Source: Cryobacterium psychrotolerans (GTDB lineage Bacteria > Actinomycetota > Actinomycetes > Actinomycetales > Microbacteriaceae). From it: DNA of 64,000 nt. Numbering within the stretch: position 1 is the first letter of the stretch; every line of letters starts with the position of its first letter. Below are positions 17,904 through 27,376 of this stretch, in pieces. The position numbers were made by a program, and so were the translations under genes. The notes beneath the pieces are model-generated. The model saw only the letters and a program-made list of their open reading frames with translations. It had not been told where the DNA came from and searched no databases. The DNA is taken from positions 1 to 64,000 of the forward strand of contig NZ_FNFU01000005.1 of NCBI RefSeq assembly GCF_900101115.1. The letters run 5' to 3'.

Positions 17904-19040
17904 TCAGGCGGATGCTGCGCTGTGCTCGTGCACGAAGCCCACGATCCGGGTCAGCACGTCCGGGTCGGTTTCCGGCGGGACGCCGTGGCCGAGGTTGAGC
18001 ACGTGCGCCGGCGCCAGGCGACCGCGCTCGAGCACGTCGCGCAGGTGAGCCTCGAGCACTGGCCACGGCGCTGCGAGGAGCGCGGGGTCGACGTTGCCCT
18101 GGATCGGAACGACGCCGCCGAGCCGGCGGTTAGCCTCGTCCAGCGGGATCCGGTAGTCGACGCCGACGACGTCAGCACCGATGCCGTGCATCTCCTTGAG
18201 CAGCTCGCCGGTGCCCACGCCGAAGTGCACGACGGGCACGTTGCGACGGATCTCGGTCGGGTCGGCGGCTGCGTCCGGCGTGCGCTCGATGTAGGTGAGG
18301 TCGCGCACGTGCGAGATCGCCTGCGCAGAGGCGGGGGCGACGTAGGCCGCGTAGTCCTCTCGCGACAGCGCGCCGGCCCAGGAGTCGAACAGCTGCGCGG
18401 CGCTGGCTCCGGCGAGCACCTGGGCGCGGAGGAACCGGCCGGTCACCTCGGCCGTCCAGTCCATCAGCGCCGCCCAGGCCTCGGGGTCCGCGTGCATGAG
18501 CGTGCGGGCGTGGATGTGATCCTTCGACGGCCCCCCCTCGACGAGGTAGGCGGCGAGGGTGAACGGCGCCCCGGCGAAACCGATCAGCGGGGTGCCGCCG
18601 AGCTCGGCGACCGTGCGGGCGACCGCCTCGGAGATCGGTGCCAGGGCGTCGTCGAGGATGGCCGGGTCGAGGGAGGTGAGCGCCGCGACATCCTTCGCCG
18701 TGCGCGTCGCCGTGCCGAGGACCGGGCCCTTGCCGGCCACGATCTCGACGTCGACGCCGACGAGCTTGAGCGGGACGACGATGTCGCTGAAGAAGATCCC
18801 CGCGTCGACGCCGTGGCGGCGCACCGGCTGCAGCGTGATTTCGCTGGCCAGCTCCGGGTCGAGGCAGACATCGAGCATCCGCGTGCCGACGCGAAGTTCG
18901 CGGTATTCGGGCAGCGAACGGCCCGCCTGGCGCATGAACCAGACCGGGGTCACATCGGGCCGGGTGCCCTGGTAGGCGCGGATGAGGCGGGAGTCGGCGG
19001 TCTGGCCGGAGGAGAGGGGATGCTGCGCGTCGAGGTTCAC
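17904..19040 (-). CDS. hemE: uroporphyrinogen decarboxylase
   Basis: HemE decarboxylates uroporphyrinogen III to coproporphyrinogen III. The 378-residue form starts at GTG 19040 (MNLDAQHPLSSG). An ATG at 19061 would add seven residues. I prefer 19040 because CAGAAT lies 7 nt before it, mirroring the divergent hemA promoter. Family blocks are VWFMRQAGRSLPEYR, IGFAGAPFTLAAYLVEG and the C-terminal LNLGHGVPPETDPD. It heads the minus-strand haem transcription unit. Confidence 0.95.
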   Translation of the reverse strand: MNLDAQHPLSSGQTADSRLIRAYQGTRPDVTPVWFMRQAGRSLPEYRELRVGTRMLDVCLDPELASEITLQPVRRHGVDAGIFFSDIVVPLKLVGVDVEIVAGKGPVLGTATRTAKDVAALTSLDPAILDDALAPISEAVARTVAELGGTPLIGFAGAPFTLAAYLVEGGPSKDHIHARTLMHADPEAWAALMDWTAEVTGRFLRAQVLAGASAAQLFDSWAGALSREDYAAYVAPASAQAISHVRDLTYIERTPDAAADPTEIRRNVPVVHFGVGTGELLKEMHGIGADVVGVDYRIPLDEANRRLGGVVPIQGNVDPALLAAPWPVLEAHLRDVLERGRLAPAHVLNLGHGVPPETDPDVLTRIVGFVHEHSAASA

Positions 19041-19100
19041 ACCTTCGATTCTGTCAAACATCCATCGACGTAACGATTCGGGGGGTTCGGCGACCCGACG

Positions 19101-19106
19101 TAGAAT
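19101..19106 (+). promoter_or_regulatory. -10 box for a probable leaderless hemA transcript
   Basis: TAGAAT lies 7 nt before the GTG of hemA at 19114. On the opposite strand CAGAAT (19048-19053) stands 7 nt before the proposed hemE GTG, so the divergent promoters are near mirror images. Confidence 0.55.
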
Positions 19107-19113
19107 CGAGGAC

Positions 19114-20565
19114 GTGCTGATTTGTCTGTCCGCGAGTCACAAGAACTCCAGCTTCGATGTGCTGGAGAAATTGTCCGTCGGCGCCAGCGCCTCCGCGGAC
19201 CGGATGCTCGAGCGCCACACCTCCCTCAGCGGAGCCGTCATCGTCGCCACCTGCAACCGGTTCGAGGCCTACCTCGACCTCGATGAGCCGTTCGGGGTCT
19301 CCCCACTGCCGGCCGTCTCCGCCGCCATCGAGGCGATCAGCGCCAGCACCGGCGTGGCCGCAGACACGCTCCGCGACACCCTCGACCTCGTGCACGGCAA
19401 CGGCGTCGCCGAGCACCTGTTCGCCGTGACCAGCGGCCTTGAATCCGTCGTCGTCGGCGAGGGGGAGATTGCCGGGCAGGTGCGTCGCGCCCTCGAGCAG
19501 GCTCGCGCGCACGGCACCACCAGCGGTGAGCTGGAGCGCCTGTTCCAGCGCGCTTCGCAGACCTCCCGCGGTGTCAAGAACCGCACCGGCATCGGCGCGG
19601 CCGGGCGCTCTCTCGTGCGCCTCGCCCTCGAGCTGGCCGAAAGCCGAGTGAGCGACTGGGCAGAGACCCGGGTGCTTCTGGTCGGAACCGGACGCTACGC
19701 CGGCGCCTCGCTCGCCGCTTTGCGCGACCTCGGAGCCGAGAACGTTCGGGTCTACTCGCCGTCCGGCCGGGCCCTGAAGTTCGCCAGGTCGCACGGCATC
19801 GACGCCGTCCCCGAACTCGCGTTCGCCCGCGAAGCGGCCGAGTGCGACCTCATCCTCACCTGCACGACCGTCGACCACCACGTGATCGATGCCGCCCTTC
19901 TCGGCGCCGGACGGGCGCTCCTGGCCGAACGTGAGGCCCTGCAGGACGGCGTCACTCTCCTCGTGAGCCCGGCCGATGCCGCCGGGGTCGCCGCTGCGGA
20001 TGCCGCTGCGGATGCCGTCGGGGACGCCGACCGGCCGGCTGCCGCGATCGACGCTCCGCGCCAGCTCATCATCGACCTCGGGCTGCCCCGCAACGTCGAC
20101 CCTGACGTCAGCCTCGTACCCGGCATCGAACTCCTCGACCTCGAGACCATCCGCATCCATGCCCCGCTCGAAGAGCTGAACAGCACCAGCGAGGCACGAC
20201 AACTCGTGACCAGGGCCGCCCGGAAGTTCACGGCCGTCACCGAGGAGCAGAGCCTGGCCCCGGCTGTCGTGGCGCTGCGCAGCTACGTCTTCGACATCCT
20301 CGACGCCGAAATCGGGCGGGCGCGCGGCCGCGGCGATGCGAGCGAGCAGACCGAAGCGGCGCTTCGACACCTTGCCGGGGTGCTGTTGCACACGCCGATG
20401 GTGCGATCGCGCTCCCTCGCCCGTGCCGGGGAGCAGGAGTCGTTCCTGACCGGCCTCGACGCCCTGTTCGGCATCCAGGTCTCCCTGCCGGCCGCGGGAA
20501 CGGCGCAGGCCGGCCAGGAGGCCACGCCGGACTCCGCCCCGGACGCGGGCACCGCGGCCTCGTGA
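19114..20565 (+). CDS. hemA: glutamyl-tRNA reductase
   Basis: HemA reduces glutamyl-tRNA to glutamate-1-semialdehyde, the committed and usually regulated step. The 483-residue protein begins LICLSASHKNSSFDVLEKLS and has the catalytic cysteine in ATCNRFEAY (Cys47). VVGEGEIAGQVRRAL and an NADP-binding VLLVGTGRYAG follow. A low-complexity Ala/Asp insert (about residues 287-315) is encoded by near-repeated gcggatgcc units. It is divergent from hemE, and its stop overlaps the next start (GTGA). Confidence 0.96.
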   Translation: MLICLSASHKNSSFDVLEKLSVGASASADRMLERHTSLSGAVIVATCNRFEAYLDLDEPFGVSPLPAVSAAIEAISASTGVAADTLRDTLDLVHGNGVAEHLFAVTSGLESVVVGEGEIAGQVRRALEQARAHGTTSGELERLFQRASQTSRGVKNRTGIGAAGRSLVRLALELAESRVSDWAETRVLLVGTGRYAGASLAALRDLGAENVRVYSPSGRALKFARSHGIDAVPELAFAREAAECDLILTCTTVDHHVIDAALLGAGRALLAEREALQDGVTLLVSPADAAGVAAADAAADAVGDADRPAAAIDAPRQLIIDLGLPRNVDPDVSLVPGIELLDLETIRIHAPLEELNSTSEARQLVTRAARKFTAVTEEQSLAPAVVALRSYVFDILDAEIGRARGRGDASEQTEAALRHLAGVLLHTPMVRSRSLARAGEQESFLTGLDALFGIQVSLPAAGTAQAGQEATPDSAPDAGTAAS

Positions 20566-21158
20566 CCAGGTCCGTCGGCGCCACACTGCCCGTCGACGCG
20601 CATGCGATCCGCACCGACCGCCTGCTGCTGCGCCCGCTGACCGAAGCCGACGCCGACGACGTCTTCTCCTACCAGTCCCTGCCGGAGGCGGTGCGCTACC
20701 TGCCGTGGCCGCTGCGCGACCGGGAGGAATCCCGCGAGCACACCCTGAAGCGGGCCGGTTTCACTCGCCTGGCCAACGACAAGGACGCGATCATCCTCGC
20801 GGCGGAGCTGCCGGGCCCGGACGGGGAGCCCGGCCCGGTGATCGGCGACCTGAGCATCTTCCTCCAGAGCGCCGTGAACGCCCAGGTGTCGATCGGCTGG
20901 GTGTTCCACCCGATCCTCCACGGCCGGGGCTACGCAACCGAGGCGGCCCGGGCCGTGCTCGAGTTCGTTTTCACCGAGATCGGTGCCCATCGGGTCTTCG
21001 CCGAGGTCGACCCCAGGAATACGCCATCCGTGGCGCTGTGCCGGCGGCTGGGCATGCGGCTGGAGGGGATCTTGGTCGAGAACGAGATCTTCAAGGGTGA
21101 GTGGAGCGACCTCGCCGTGTTCGCGATCCTGGATCGCGAGTGGGGTGACGCGCGCTAG
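20562..21158 (+). CDS. GNAT family N-acetyltransferase (RimJ/RimL type)
   Basis: The 198-residue protein matches RimJ/RimL-like acetyltransferases: RTDRLLLRPLTEADADDVFSY-type N-terminus, HPILHGRGYATEAARAVLEF (acetyl-CoA loop, RGYA) and EVDPRNTPSVALCRRLGMR near the end. The GTG start overlaps the hemA stop, so it is co-transcribed with hemA. The substrate is unknown. Confidence 0.9.
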   Translation: MTRSVGATLPVDAHAIRTDRLLLRPLTEADADDVFSYQSLPEAVRYLPWPLRDREESREHTLKRAGFTRLANDKDAIILAAELPGPDGEPGPVIGDLSIFLQSAVNAQVSIGWVFHPILHGRGYATEAARAVLEFVFTEIGAHRVFAEVDPRNTPSVALCRRLGMRLEGILVENEIFKGEWSDLAVFAILDREWGDAR

Positions 21159-21172
21159 CTGCGCCTGCTCGT

Positions 21173-21246
21173 CGCCGAGACTCGCCGTTTCTGCCGAGAA
21201 TGGCCGTTGCACCGGCGACTCTCGGCAGGAACGGGGATTTTCGGCA
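21173..21246. repeat. intergenic imperfect inverted repeat (family E)
   Basis: The left arm cgccgagactcgccgtttct continues gccgaga. The right arm ctctcggcaggaacgg continues to attttcggca. They pair with several mismatches. It lies between the acetyltransferase and alcohol dehydrogenase genes. Confidence 0.7.
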
Positions 21247-21273
21247 CGGGGCGCCGTCTGCGAGCATGGGCGG

Positions 21274-22329
21274 ATGCGAGCGGTCTACTTCGAAGAATTC
21301 GGCACCCTGCCCGAGGTGCGCGAGGTGCCGGACCCGGTGCCGAGCCCGGCGGGCGTCATCGTGCGCGTCGAGGCGACGGGCCTGTGCCGCAGCGACTGGC
21401 ACGGCTGGATGGGGCACGATTCCGACATCGCCCTGCCGCATGTCCCCGGGCACGAACTGGTCGGGGTGATCGAGGCGGTCGGCCCCGATGTGCGCCGCTT
21501 CTCGGTCGGCCAGCGGGTGACGGTGCCCTTCGTCTGCGCGTGCGGCGACTGCCCCGAGTGCGCGAGCGGCCAGGGCCAGGTCTGCCGGAACCAGACCCAG
21601 CCGGGGTTCACCCACTGGGGCTCGTACGCCGAGCTGGTCGCGCTGCACAACGCCGACGTCAACCTCGTTGCCCTGCCGGGCGACCTGGATGCCGGCGCGG
21701 CCGCCCTGCTCGGCTGCCGGTTCGCGACCTCCTACCGCGGGCTCGTGCACCAGGCCCGGCTGGCCGCCGGCGAGACGCTCGTGGTCGTCGGCTGCGGCGG
21801 GGTGGGACTCTCCGCCGTGATGATCGGCCGGGCCCTCGGCGCGGTCGTGATCGCCGTCGACATCAGCGCCGCGGCTCTCGACGCAGCGTCGCGGGTGGGA
21901 GCCGCGCACACCGTCAACTCCGCCGGACTCTCCGACGTCGAGGTCGTCGCGCGCATCCGCGCGCTCGCCCCCGACGGCGCGGAGGTCACGGTCGAGGCCC
22001 TCGGCCGGGAGAACACCGTGGGCATCGCCATCCGTTCGCTCGCCATCCGCGGACGGCACGTGCAGATCGGGCTGCTGGCCACAGACCCTCAGGTTCCTCT
22101 GGGCCTCGTCATCGCGCGGGAACTCACCGTGCTCGGCAGCCACGGGATGCCTGCCCACGACTACTCCGAGCTTCTCGCGCTCGTCGCCTACGGCCGGTTG
22201 CGACCGCAAGACCTGATCAGCACGAGAATCACCCTCGACGAGGCCCCCGCCGCCCTGGCCGCGATGTCGGCCGCGACCCCCGCCGCGGGCGTCACCCTGA
22301 TCGAAGTGTCCCGCCCCGCCCGCTCCTGA
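21274..22329 (+). CDS. zinc-dependent alcohol dehydrogenase (MDR family)
   Basis: The 351-residue medium-chain dehydrogenase has catalytic-zinc ligands in GLCRSDWHGW and in PHVPGHELVGVIEAVG. The structural-zinc cysteines are in CACGDCPECASGQGQVC, and the NAD(P) motif is VVVGCGGVGLSAVMIG. It probably oxidises an alcohol or polyol; the exact substrate is open. The gene stands alone between two inverted repeats and converges with glyS. Confidence 0.92.
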   Translation: MRAVYFEEFGTLPEVREVPDPVPSPAGVIVRVEATGLCRSDWHGWMGHDSDIALPHVPGHELVGVIEAVGPDVRRFSVGQRVTVPFVCACGDCPECASGQGQVCRNQTQPGFTHWGSYAELVALHNADVNLVALPGDLDAGAAALLGCRFATSYRGLVHQARLAAGETLVVVGCGGVGLSAVMIGRALGAVVIAVDISAAALDAASRVGAAHTVNSAGLSDVEVVARIRALAPDGAEVTVEALGRENTVGIAIRSLAIRGRHVQIGLLATDPQVPLGLVIARELTVLGSHGMPAHDYSELLALVAYGRLRPQDLISTRITLDEAPAALAAMSAATPAAGVTLIEVSRPARS

Positions 22330-22391
22330 CTCCTCCGCTTCACCGCCGTCGCCGCGGTTCCGGCCCGCGGTTGTGGCAGTTGTGGGCAGTT

Positions 22392-22493
22392 GTGGTGGCG
22401 AACTCAGGAGAAACCGCACGGCCACGCGGATCGGCCGCGCCATTCCGCGGCGGCAGCCCACCGAACTACGGATTCTCCTGAGTTCGCCACCAC
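22392..22493. repeat. intergenic inverted repeat, family C (C1)
   Basis: The arms gtggtggcgaactcaggaga (from 22392) and its complement tctcctgagttcgccaccac (ending 22493) enclose about 60 bp. It lies between the convergent adh and glyS genes, where a bidirectional terminator is expected. Confidence 0.85.
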
Positions 22494-22547
22494 GGAAGGG
22501 CTCAACGCCGCGGACGAGGCGCGGGGTTCAGGGTCGAGCGGGTCCTG

Positions 22548-23933
22548 CTAAGCGCCGCGGAGGCGCTCGGCGAGGTAGGCGTCGAGCTTGTCGAGCGGGA
22601 TGCGCTCCTGCGCCATGGTGTCGCGGTCGCGCACGGTGACGGCCTGGTCCTCGAGCGAGTCGAAGTCGACCGTGACGCAGTACGGGGTGCCGATCTCGTC
22701 CTGCCGGCGGTAGCGGCGTCCGATCGCGCCGGCGTCGTCGAAGTCCACGTTCCAGGACTCGCGCAGCCGGGCCGCAAGGGTCTTGGCCATCGGCGAGAGG
22801 GCCTCGTTGCGCGACAGCGGGAGCACGGCGACCTTGACCGGAGCGAGGCGCGGGTCGAGCTTGAGCACGGTGCGCTTGTCCACGCCGCCCTTCGCGTTGG
22901 GCACTTCCTCCTCGTGGTACGCGTCCACGAGGAACGCCATCAGCGAGCGGGTCAGCCCGGCGGCCGGCTCGATCACGAAGGGAACCCAACGCTCGTTCTT
23001 CGTCTGGTCGAAGTACGAGAGGTCCTTGCCGGATGCCGCCGCGTGCGTCTTCAGGTCGAAGTCGGTGCGGTTCGCCACACCCTCGAGCTCGCCGAACTCG
23101 CTGCCGGTAAAACCGAAACGGTACTCGATGTCCACGGTGCGCTTGGAGTAGTGGGAGAGCTTCTCCTGCGGGTGCTCGAAGAGGCGCAGGTTCTCGGGAT
23201 TGATGCCGAGACCGGTGTACCAGGCCAGCCGCGTGTCGATCCAGTACTGGTGCCATTCCTCGTCCGTGCCGGGCTCGACGAAGAATTCCATCTCCATCTG
23301 CTCGAACTCGCGGGTGCGGAAAATGAAGTTTCCGGGCGTGATCTCGTTGCGGAAGCTCTTGCCGGTCTGGCCGATCCCGAACGGCGGCTTCATCCGCGCC
23401 GCCTGCAGCACGTTGGCGAAGTTCACGAAGATGCCCTGCGCGGTCTCCGGGCGCAGGTAGTGCAGCCCGGATTCGTCGTCGACCGGGCCGAGGTAGGTCT
23501 TGAGCAGGCCGGAGAAGGCACGCGGCTCGGTCCAGGTGTTGCGGTTGCCGCAGTTCGGGCAGGGGATGCCGTCGAGTCCTCCCTCGGCGGCGCGGCCCTT
23601 CCTCTCCTCGAATTCCTCCTCGAGGTGGTCGGCGCGGAAGCGCTTGTGGCAGCTGGTGCACTCGACCAGCGGGTCGCTGAAGACCTCGACGTGGCCGGAT
23701 GCCTCCCAGACCTGCTTGGGCAGGATGACGGATGAATCGAGCCCGACGACGTCCTCGCGCCCGGTGACCATGGTGCGCCACCACTGCCTCTTGATGTTCT
23801 CCTTGAGCTCAACCCCGAGCGGTCCGTAGTCCCAGGCGGACCGGGATCCGCCGTAGATTTCACCGGCCTGGAAGACGAACCCGCGGTGGCGGGCGAGGGC
23901 GATGACGGAATCAAGACGGGAGAGTGCGGCCAC
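22548..23933 (-). CDS. glyS: glycyl-tRNA synthetase (alpha2 type)
   Basis: This 461-residue class II synthetase is the single-chain dimeric form typical of actinobacteria. Motif 1 is in the [20 protein letters not shown] region, and the zinc-binding cysteines are CTSCHKRF and CPNCGNRN. Motif 2 is in [24 protein letters not shown] sequence, and the late [18 protein letters not shown] matches motif 3. It charges tRNA-Gly. Confidence 0.97.
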   Translation of the reverse strand: MAALSRLDSVIALARHRGFVFQAGEIYGGSRSAWDYGPLGVELKENIKRQWWRTMVTGREDVVGLDSSVILPKQVWEASGHVEVFSDPLVECTSCHKRFRADHLEEEFEERKGRAAEGGLDGIPCPNCGNRNTWTEPRAFSGLLKTYLGPVDDESGLHYLRPETAQGIFVNFANVLQAARMKPPFGIGQTGKSFRNEITPGNFIFRTREFEQMEMEFFVEPGTDEEWHQYWIDTRLAWYTGLGINPENLRLFEHPQEKLSHYSKRTVDIEYRFGFTGSEFGELEGVANRTDFDLKTHAAASGKDLSYFDQTKNERWVPFVIEPAAGLTRSLMAFLVDAYHEEEVPNAKGGVDKRTVLKLDPRLAPVKVAVLPLSRNEALSPMAKTLAARLRESWNVDFDDAGAIGRRYRRQDEIGTPYCVTVDFDSLEDQAVTVRDRDTMAQERIPLDKLDAYLAERLRGA

Positions 23934-24064
23934 GGTGGCTCCAATGGTCGGGAAGGAAAAGGAGGGAAAGCCCCATTTTAGGCGCTCGTCCGGCGCCCGA
24001 ACGCCCTGCTGCTAGCGTTGCCGAGGAAGTCCGCAGCCAGCCGCGGGTTCTCGAGGGAGCGAAA

Positions 24065-26365
24065 ATGAGCACGACGCCGAGATCATCGAAGGATGCGAAC
24101 GAGGATTCCACCGGTCTGCAACTGGTCCCGGATCGACTGCCCGTGGCCGTGGAGGAGAGCGTCCTCGAGGCCGAGCGCCGCAACTGGACTCCCGCGAAAA
24201 TTGCACTCTGGGCAGGTATTTCCCTCGTCGGCGCCGTCAGCTGGGTCATGCTCGCCGTGGTTCGCGGCGAGACCGTCAACGCGGCCTGGTTCGTCTTCGC
24301 GGCCGTCGCCACCTACCTGATCGCCTACCGCTTCTACTCCCGCTTCATCGAGAAGCACCTGCTGCGGCCCGACGACCGCCGGGCGACCCCGGCCGAATAC
24401 AAGGCCGACGGCAAGGACTACGCCGTCACCGACCGTCGGGTGCTCTTCGGGCACCACTTCGCCGCCATCGCCGGCGCCGGCCCGCTCGTCGGCCCGGTCC
24501 TGGCCGCCCAGATGGGCTACCTGCCCGGCACGATCTGGATCATCGTCGGCGTCATCCTCGCCGGAGCAGTGCAGGACTACCTGATCCTGTTCTTCTCCAT
24601 GCGCCGCGGCGGCCGCTCCCTCGGCCAGATGGCCAGGGACGAGCTCGGCGTCATCGGCGGCACCGCCGCCCTCGTCGCGACCCTCGTGATCATGGTCATC
24701 ATCGTGGCCATCCTCGCCCTCGTCGTCGTCAACGCGCTGGCGGAGAGCCCCTGGGGCGTCTTCTCGGTCTCGATGACCATCCCGATCGCCCTGCTGATGG
24801 GCGTCTACCTGCGTTTCTTCCGGCCGGGCAAGGTGACCGAGGTCTCGATCATCGGTTTCGTGCTGCTGATCGCCGCCATCATCGGCGGCGGGATGATCGC
24901 CGGCACCGAATGGGGTTCGGCCTTCTTCCTTCTCGACAAGGTCACGATCGCCTGGGGCATCATCATCTACGGCTTCATCGCCGCGATCCTGCCGGTCTGG
25001 CTGCTGCTGGCCCCGCGGGACTACCTCTCCACCTTCATGAAGATCGGCACGATCCTGATGCTGGCCGTCGCGATCGTCATCGTGCGGCCGGAGATCAACG
25101 TTCCCGCGGTCAGTGAGTTCGCGGCGGCCGGCGGTCCCGTGGTCAGCGGTTCGCTCTTCCCGTTCCTCTTCGTCACGATCGCCTGCGGCGCGCTGTCCGG
25201 ATTCCACGCGCTGATCGCATCCGGCACCACGCCCAAGCTCGTCCAGAAGGAGCGCCAGACCCGGTTCATCGGCTACGGCGGCATGCTGATGGAGTCCTTC
25301 GTTGCGATCATGGCTCTCGTCGCCGCGCTGTCGATCGACCGCGGGATCTACTTCGCCATGAACTCCCCCGTCGCCCTCACCGGCGGTACGGTCGAGGGCG
25401 CCGTCGCCTTCGTCAACAGCCTGGGCCTGACCGGCGTCAACCTGACCCCCGACATGCTCACGCAGACGGCGAAGAATGTCGGCGAGGAATCGATCGTCTC
25501 CCGCACCGGTGGGGCGCCGACCCTCTCCGTCGGGCTGGCGCACATCATGCAGCAGGTGGCCGGCGGCACCGGGATGATGGCGTTCTGGTACCACTTCGCC
25601 ATCATGTTCGAGGCGCTGTTCATCCTCACCGCCGTCGACGCCGGCACCCGGGTCGCCCGGTTCATGATGCAGGACAGCCTGGGCAACTTCTTCCCGAAGT
25701 TCAAGGACACCTCCTGGCGCGTGGGCGCCTGGCTCGCCACCGCGGTCATGGTGGGGGCGTGGGGCGCCGTGCTGCTGATGGGCGTGACCGACCCGCTGGG
25801 CGGGATCAACACGCTCTTCCCGCTGTTCGGCATCGCCAACCAGCTGCTGGCTGCGATCGCGCTGGCCGTCTCGATGGCCATCATCGCCAAGCGCGGCAAC
25901 TTCCGCTACCTGTGGATCGTGGCCCTGCCCCTCTCGTTCGCCGCCGTCGTGACCATCTATGCGTCGTTCCTGAAGATCTTCTCGACCGTCCCGAACGTGG
26001 GCTACTTCGCGCAGAACAAGGCGTTCTCGGACGCCCTCGCGGCCGGGGAGACCAGCTTCGGCGCCGCCCCGACGGTGCAGGCTATGGAGGCCGTCGTGCG
26101 CAACACGATGGTGCAGGGGCTGCTCTCGATCCTCTTCGTCACACTCGCCATCATCGTCATCGCCACCGCGATCGTCGCCACCTGGAAGGCGTACCGCTCG
26201 GGCTCGAGCACGACCGACGAGGATCCGGCCGTGCAGTCCCGGATCTTCGGCCCGGCCGCGTTCGTGCCGACCGCAGCCGAGAAGGAGCTCGAGGTCCAGT
26301 GGGACGCACAGGCCGCTGAGCTGAAGGCGGCTCTTCCGCCGAGGGCAGCCCGGTCCGGCCGATGA
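24065..26365 (+). CDS. cstA: carbon starvation protein A (pyruvate/peptide transporter family)
   Basis: The 766-residue membrane protein has more than 15 hydrophobic segments and CstA blocks such as GHHFAAIAGAGPLVGPVLAA, GALSGFHALIASGTTPK and FGIANQLLAAIAL. CstA proteins import pyruvate and, in some bacteria, peptides. The ATG at 24065 follows a gagggagc RBS. Its stop overlaps the ybdD-like gene, the usual CstA partner order. Confidence 0.95.
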   Translation: MSTTPRSSKDANEDSTGLQLVPDRLPVAVEESVLEAERRNWTPAKIALWAGISLVGAVSWVMLAVVRGETVNAAWFVFAAVATYLIAYRFYSRFIEKHLLRPDDRRATPAEYKADGKDYAVTDRRVLFGHHFAAIAGAGPLVGPVLAAQMGYLPGTIWIIVGVILAGAVQDYLILFFSMRRGGRSLGQMARDELGVIGGTAALVATLVIMVIIVAILALVVVNALAESPWGVFSVSMTIPIALLMGVYLRFFRPGKVTEVSIIGFVLLIAAIIGGGMIAGTEWGSAFFLLDKVTIAWGIIIYGFIAAILPVWLLLAPRDYLSTFMKIGTILMLAVAIVIVRPEINVPAVSEFAAAGGPVVSGSLFPFLFVTIACGALSGFHALIASGTTPKLVQKERQTRFIGYGGMLMESFVAIMALVAALSIDRGIYFAMNSPVALTGGTVEGAVAFVNSLGLTGVNLTPDMLTQTAKNVGEESIVSRTGGAPTLSVGLAHIMQQVAGGTGMMAFWYHFAIMFEALFILTAVDAGTRVARFMMQDSLGNFFPKFKDTSWRVGAWLATAVMVGAWGAVLLMGVTDPLGGINTLFPLFGIANQLLAAIALAVSMAIIAKRGNFRYLWIVALPLSFAAVVTIYASFLKIFSTVPNVGYFAQNKAFSDALAAGETSFGAAPTVQAMEAVVRNTMVQGLLSILFVTLAIIVIATAIVATWKAYRSGSSTTDEDPAVQSRIFGPAAFVPTAAEKELEVQWDAQAAELKAALPPRAARSGR

Positions 26366-26592
26366 GGGATGTCCTCGCCGCGGTACGCACCGGCGCCAGG
26401 GGAATCGCCTGGTTCGTCCGGGGCGTGCTCGGCGAGGACGCCTACGACAAGTACGTCGCGCACCACGCGGCGACCCACGGCGGGGCGGAGGCCGGAACCT
26501 GCGGCATCGGAGAGCCCGTGATGACAGAGCGCCAGTTCTGGCGCGACCAGACCGACCGGCAGCAGAAGAACCCGCAGAACCGCTGCTGCTGA
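26362..26592 (+). CDS. YbdD/YjiX family small protein (CstA partner)
   Basis: The 76-residue protein carries GVLGEDAYDKYVAHHAATH and the MTERQFWRDQTDRQ tail typical of YbdD/YjiX (DUF466) proteins. These are small cytoplasmic proteins encoded next to CstA/BtsT transporters and needed for their activity in enterobacteria. The ATG overlaps the cstA stop by 4 bp. Confidence 0.92.
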   Translation: MRDVLAAVRTGARGIAWFVRGVLGEDAYDKYVAHHAATHGGAEAGTCGIGEPVMTERQFWRDQTDRQQKNPQNRCC

Positions 26593-26609
26593 GGGCGTCC
26601 CCGCCGTGC

Positions 26610-26690
26610 GCGGTCGGCCGGCCGGTCGGGAGGTCGGGAGGTCGGCCGGCCGGGAGTCCGGGAGCCCGGGAGTCCGGGAGTCCGGAGGCT
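26610..26690. repeat. low-complexity direct repeats
   Basis: Short units such as ggtcggccggcc and gggagtccgggag repeat imperfectly over about 80 bp between ybdD and inverted repeat C2. No gene is seen here. Confidence 0.6.
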
Positions 26691-26779
26691 AACTCAGGAG
26701 AATCCGTGATGTGGCCGACTGAGGCCGCTGAAAGACGGGGCGCGCGTTTGCCCGGTCCCGGTTTCTCCTGAATTAGCCG
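26686..26779. repeat. intergenic inverted repeat, family C (C2)
   Basis: The left arm ggctaactcaggagaatcc (from 26687) pairs with ggtttctcctgaattagcc (ending about 26778). The core is the same ctcaggagaa as C1. It lies between the cstA-ybdD unit and the next promoter. Confidence 0.85.
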
Positions 26780-26820
26780 CAGGCGAGTGCGGCCAGGGCC
26801 GTGAGTCGCGGACCTCGGAT

Positions 26821-26826
26821 TAGGCT
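26821..26826 (+). promoter_or_regulatory. -10 box for a probable leaderless transcript
   Basis: TAGGCT lies 6 nt before the ATG at 26833. Confidence 0.55.
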
Positions 26827-26832
26827 CGGTCC

Positions 26833-27351
26833 ATGAGCGAGTCCCTCCGTCGCATGCTTCGCGCCCTGCCGGATTTCCCCGCGGACCTTCCGGCTTTCGA
26901 CCCGGCGAGTGCGCCGGCCGGCCCGGCCGCCCTGTTCGTGCAGTGGCTGCACGAGGCCCTGGCCGCCGGCGTGCCGCAACCGCACGCCTTCAGCCTGGCC
27001 ACCGCGGATGCCGAGGGCAACCTGTCCTCCCGGATGCTCATCCTGAAGAACATCGACGACGAGGGCTGGCACTTCGCCACGGCGACCACCTCGCGGAAGG
27101 GCCGGGAACTGGCCGCCAACCCTCGGGCCGCCATGAACTTCTACTGGTCGCGGCTCGGCCGGCAGGTGCGGGTGAGCGGAACCGTGGCCCTGCTGTCGGC
27201 CGAGGCATCCGCCGCCGACTGGGCCGAACGCCCCGCGGCCGACGAGTCGGCCAATCCGAGCTGGCAGCTGTATGCCCTGCGGCCGACGGAGGTGGAGTTC
27301 TGGCAGGCCGGCGCCGACCGCAACCACATCCGGCACCGCTACAGCCTCTGA
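26833..27351 (+). CDS. pyridoxamine 5'-phosphate oxidase-like flavoprotein
   Basis: The 172-residue protein has the split-barrel FMN-binding fold of PdxH: FSLATADAEGNLSSRMLILK, then FATATTSRKGRELAANPRAA and the FYWSRLGRQVRVSGTVALL strand. The end (VEFWQAGADRNHIRHRYSL) resembles the PdxH C-terminal substrate region. It is shorter than true PdxH (about 210 residues), so it may oxidise another substrate. Its -10 box fixes the start. Confidence 0.85.
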   Translation: MSESLRRMLRALPDFPADLPAFDPASAPAGPAALFVQWLHEALAAGVPQPHAFSLATADAEGNLSSRMLILKNIDDEGWHFATATTSRKGRELAANPRAAMNFYWSRLGRQVRVSGTVALLSAEASAADWAERPAADESANPSWQLYALRPTEVEFWQAGADRNHIRHRYSL

Positions 27352-27364
27352 CCGCTACAGCCCG

Positions 27365-27370
27365 TATGGT
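27365..27370 (+). promoter_or_regulatory. -10 box for a probable leaderless transcript
   Basis: TATGGT lies 6 nt before the ATG at 27377. The preceding gene ends only 25 nt upstream, so the promoter is squeezed into that gap. Confidence 0.5.
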
Positions 27371-27376
27371 GGCCGG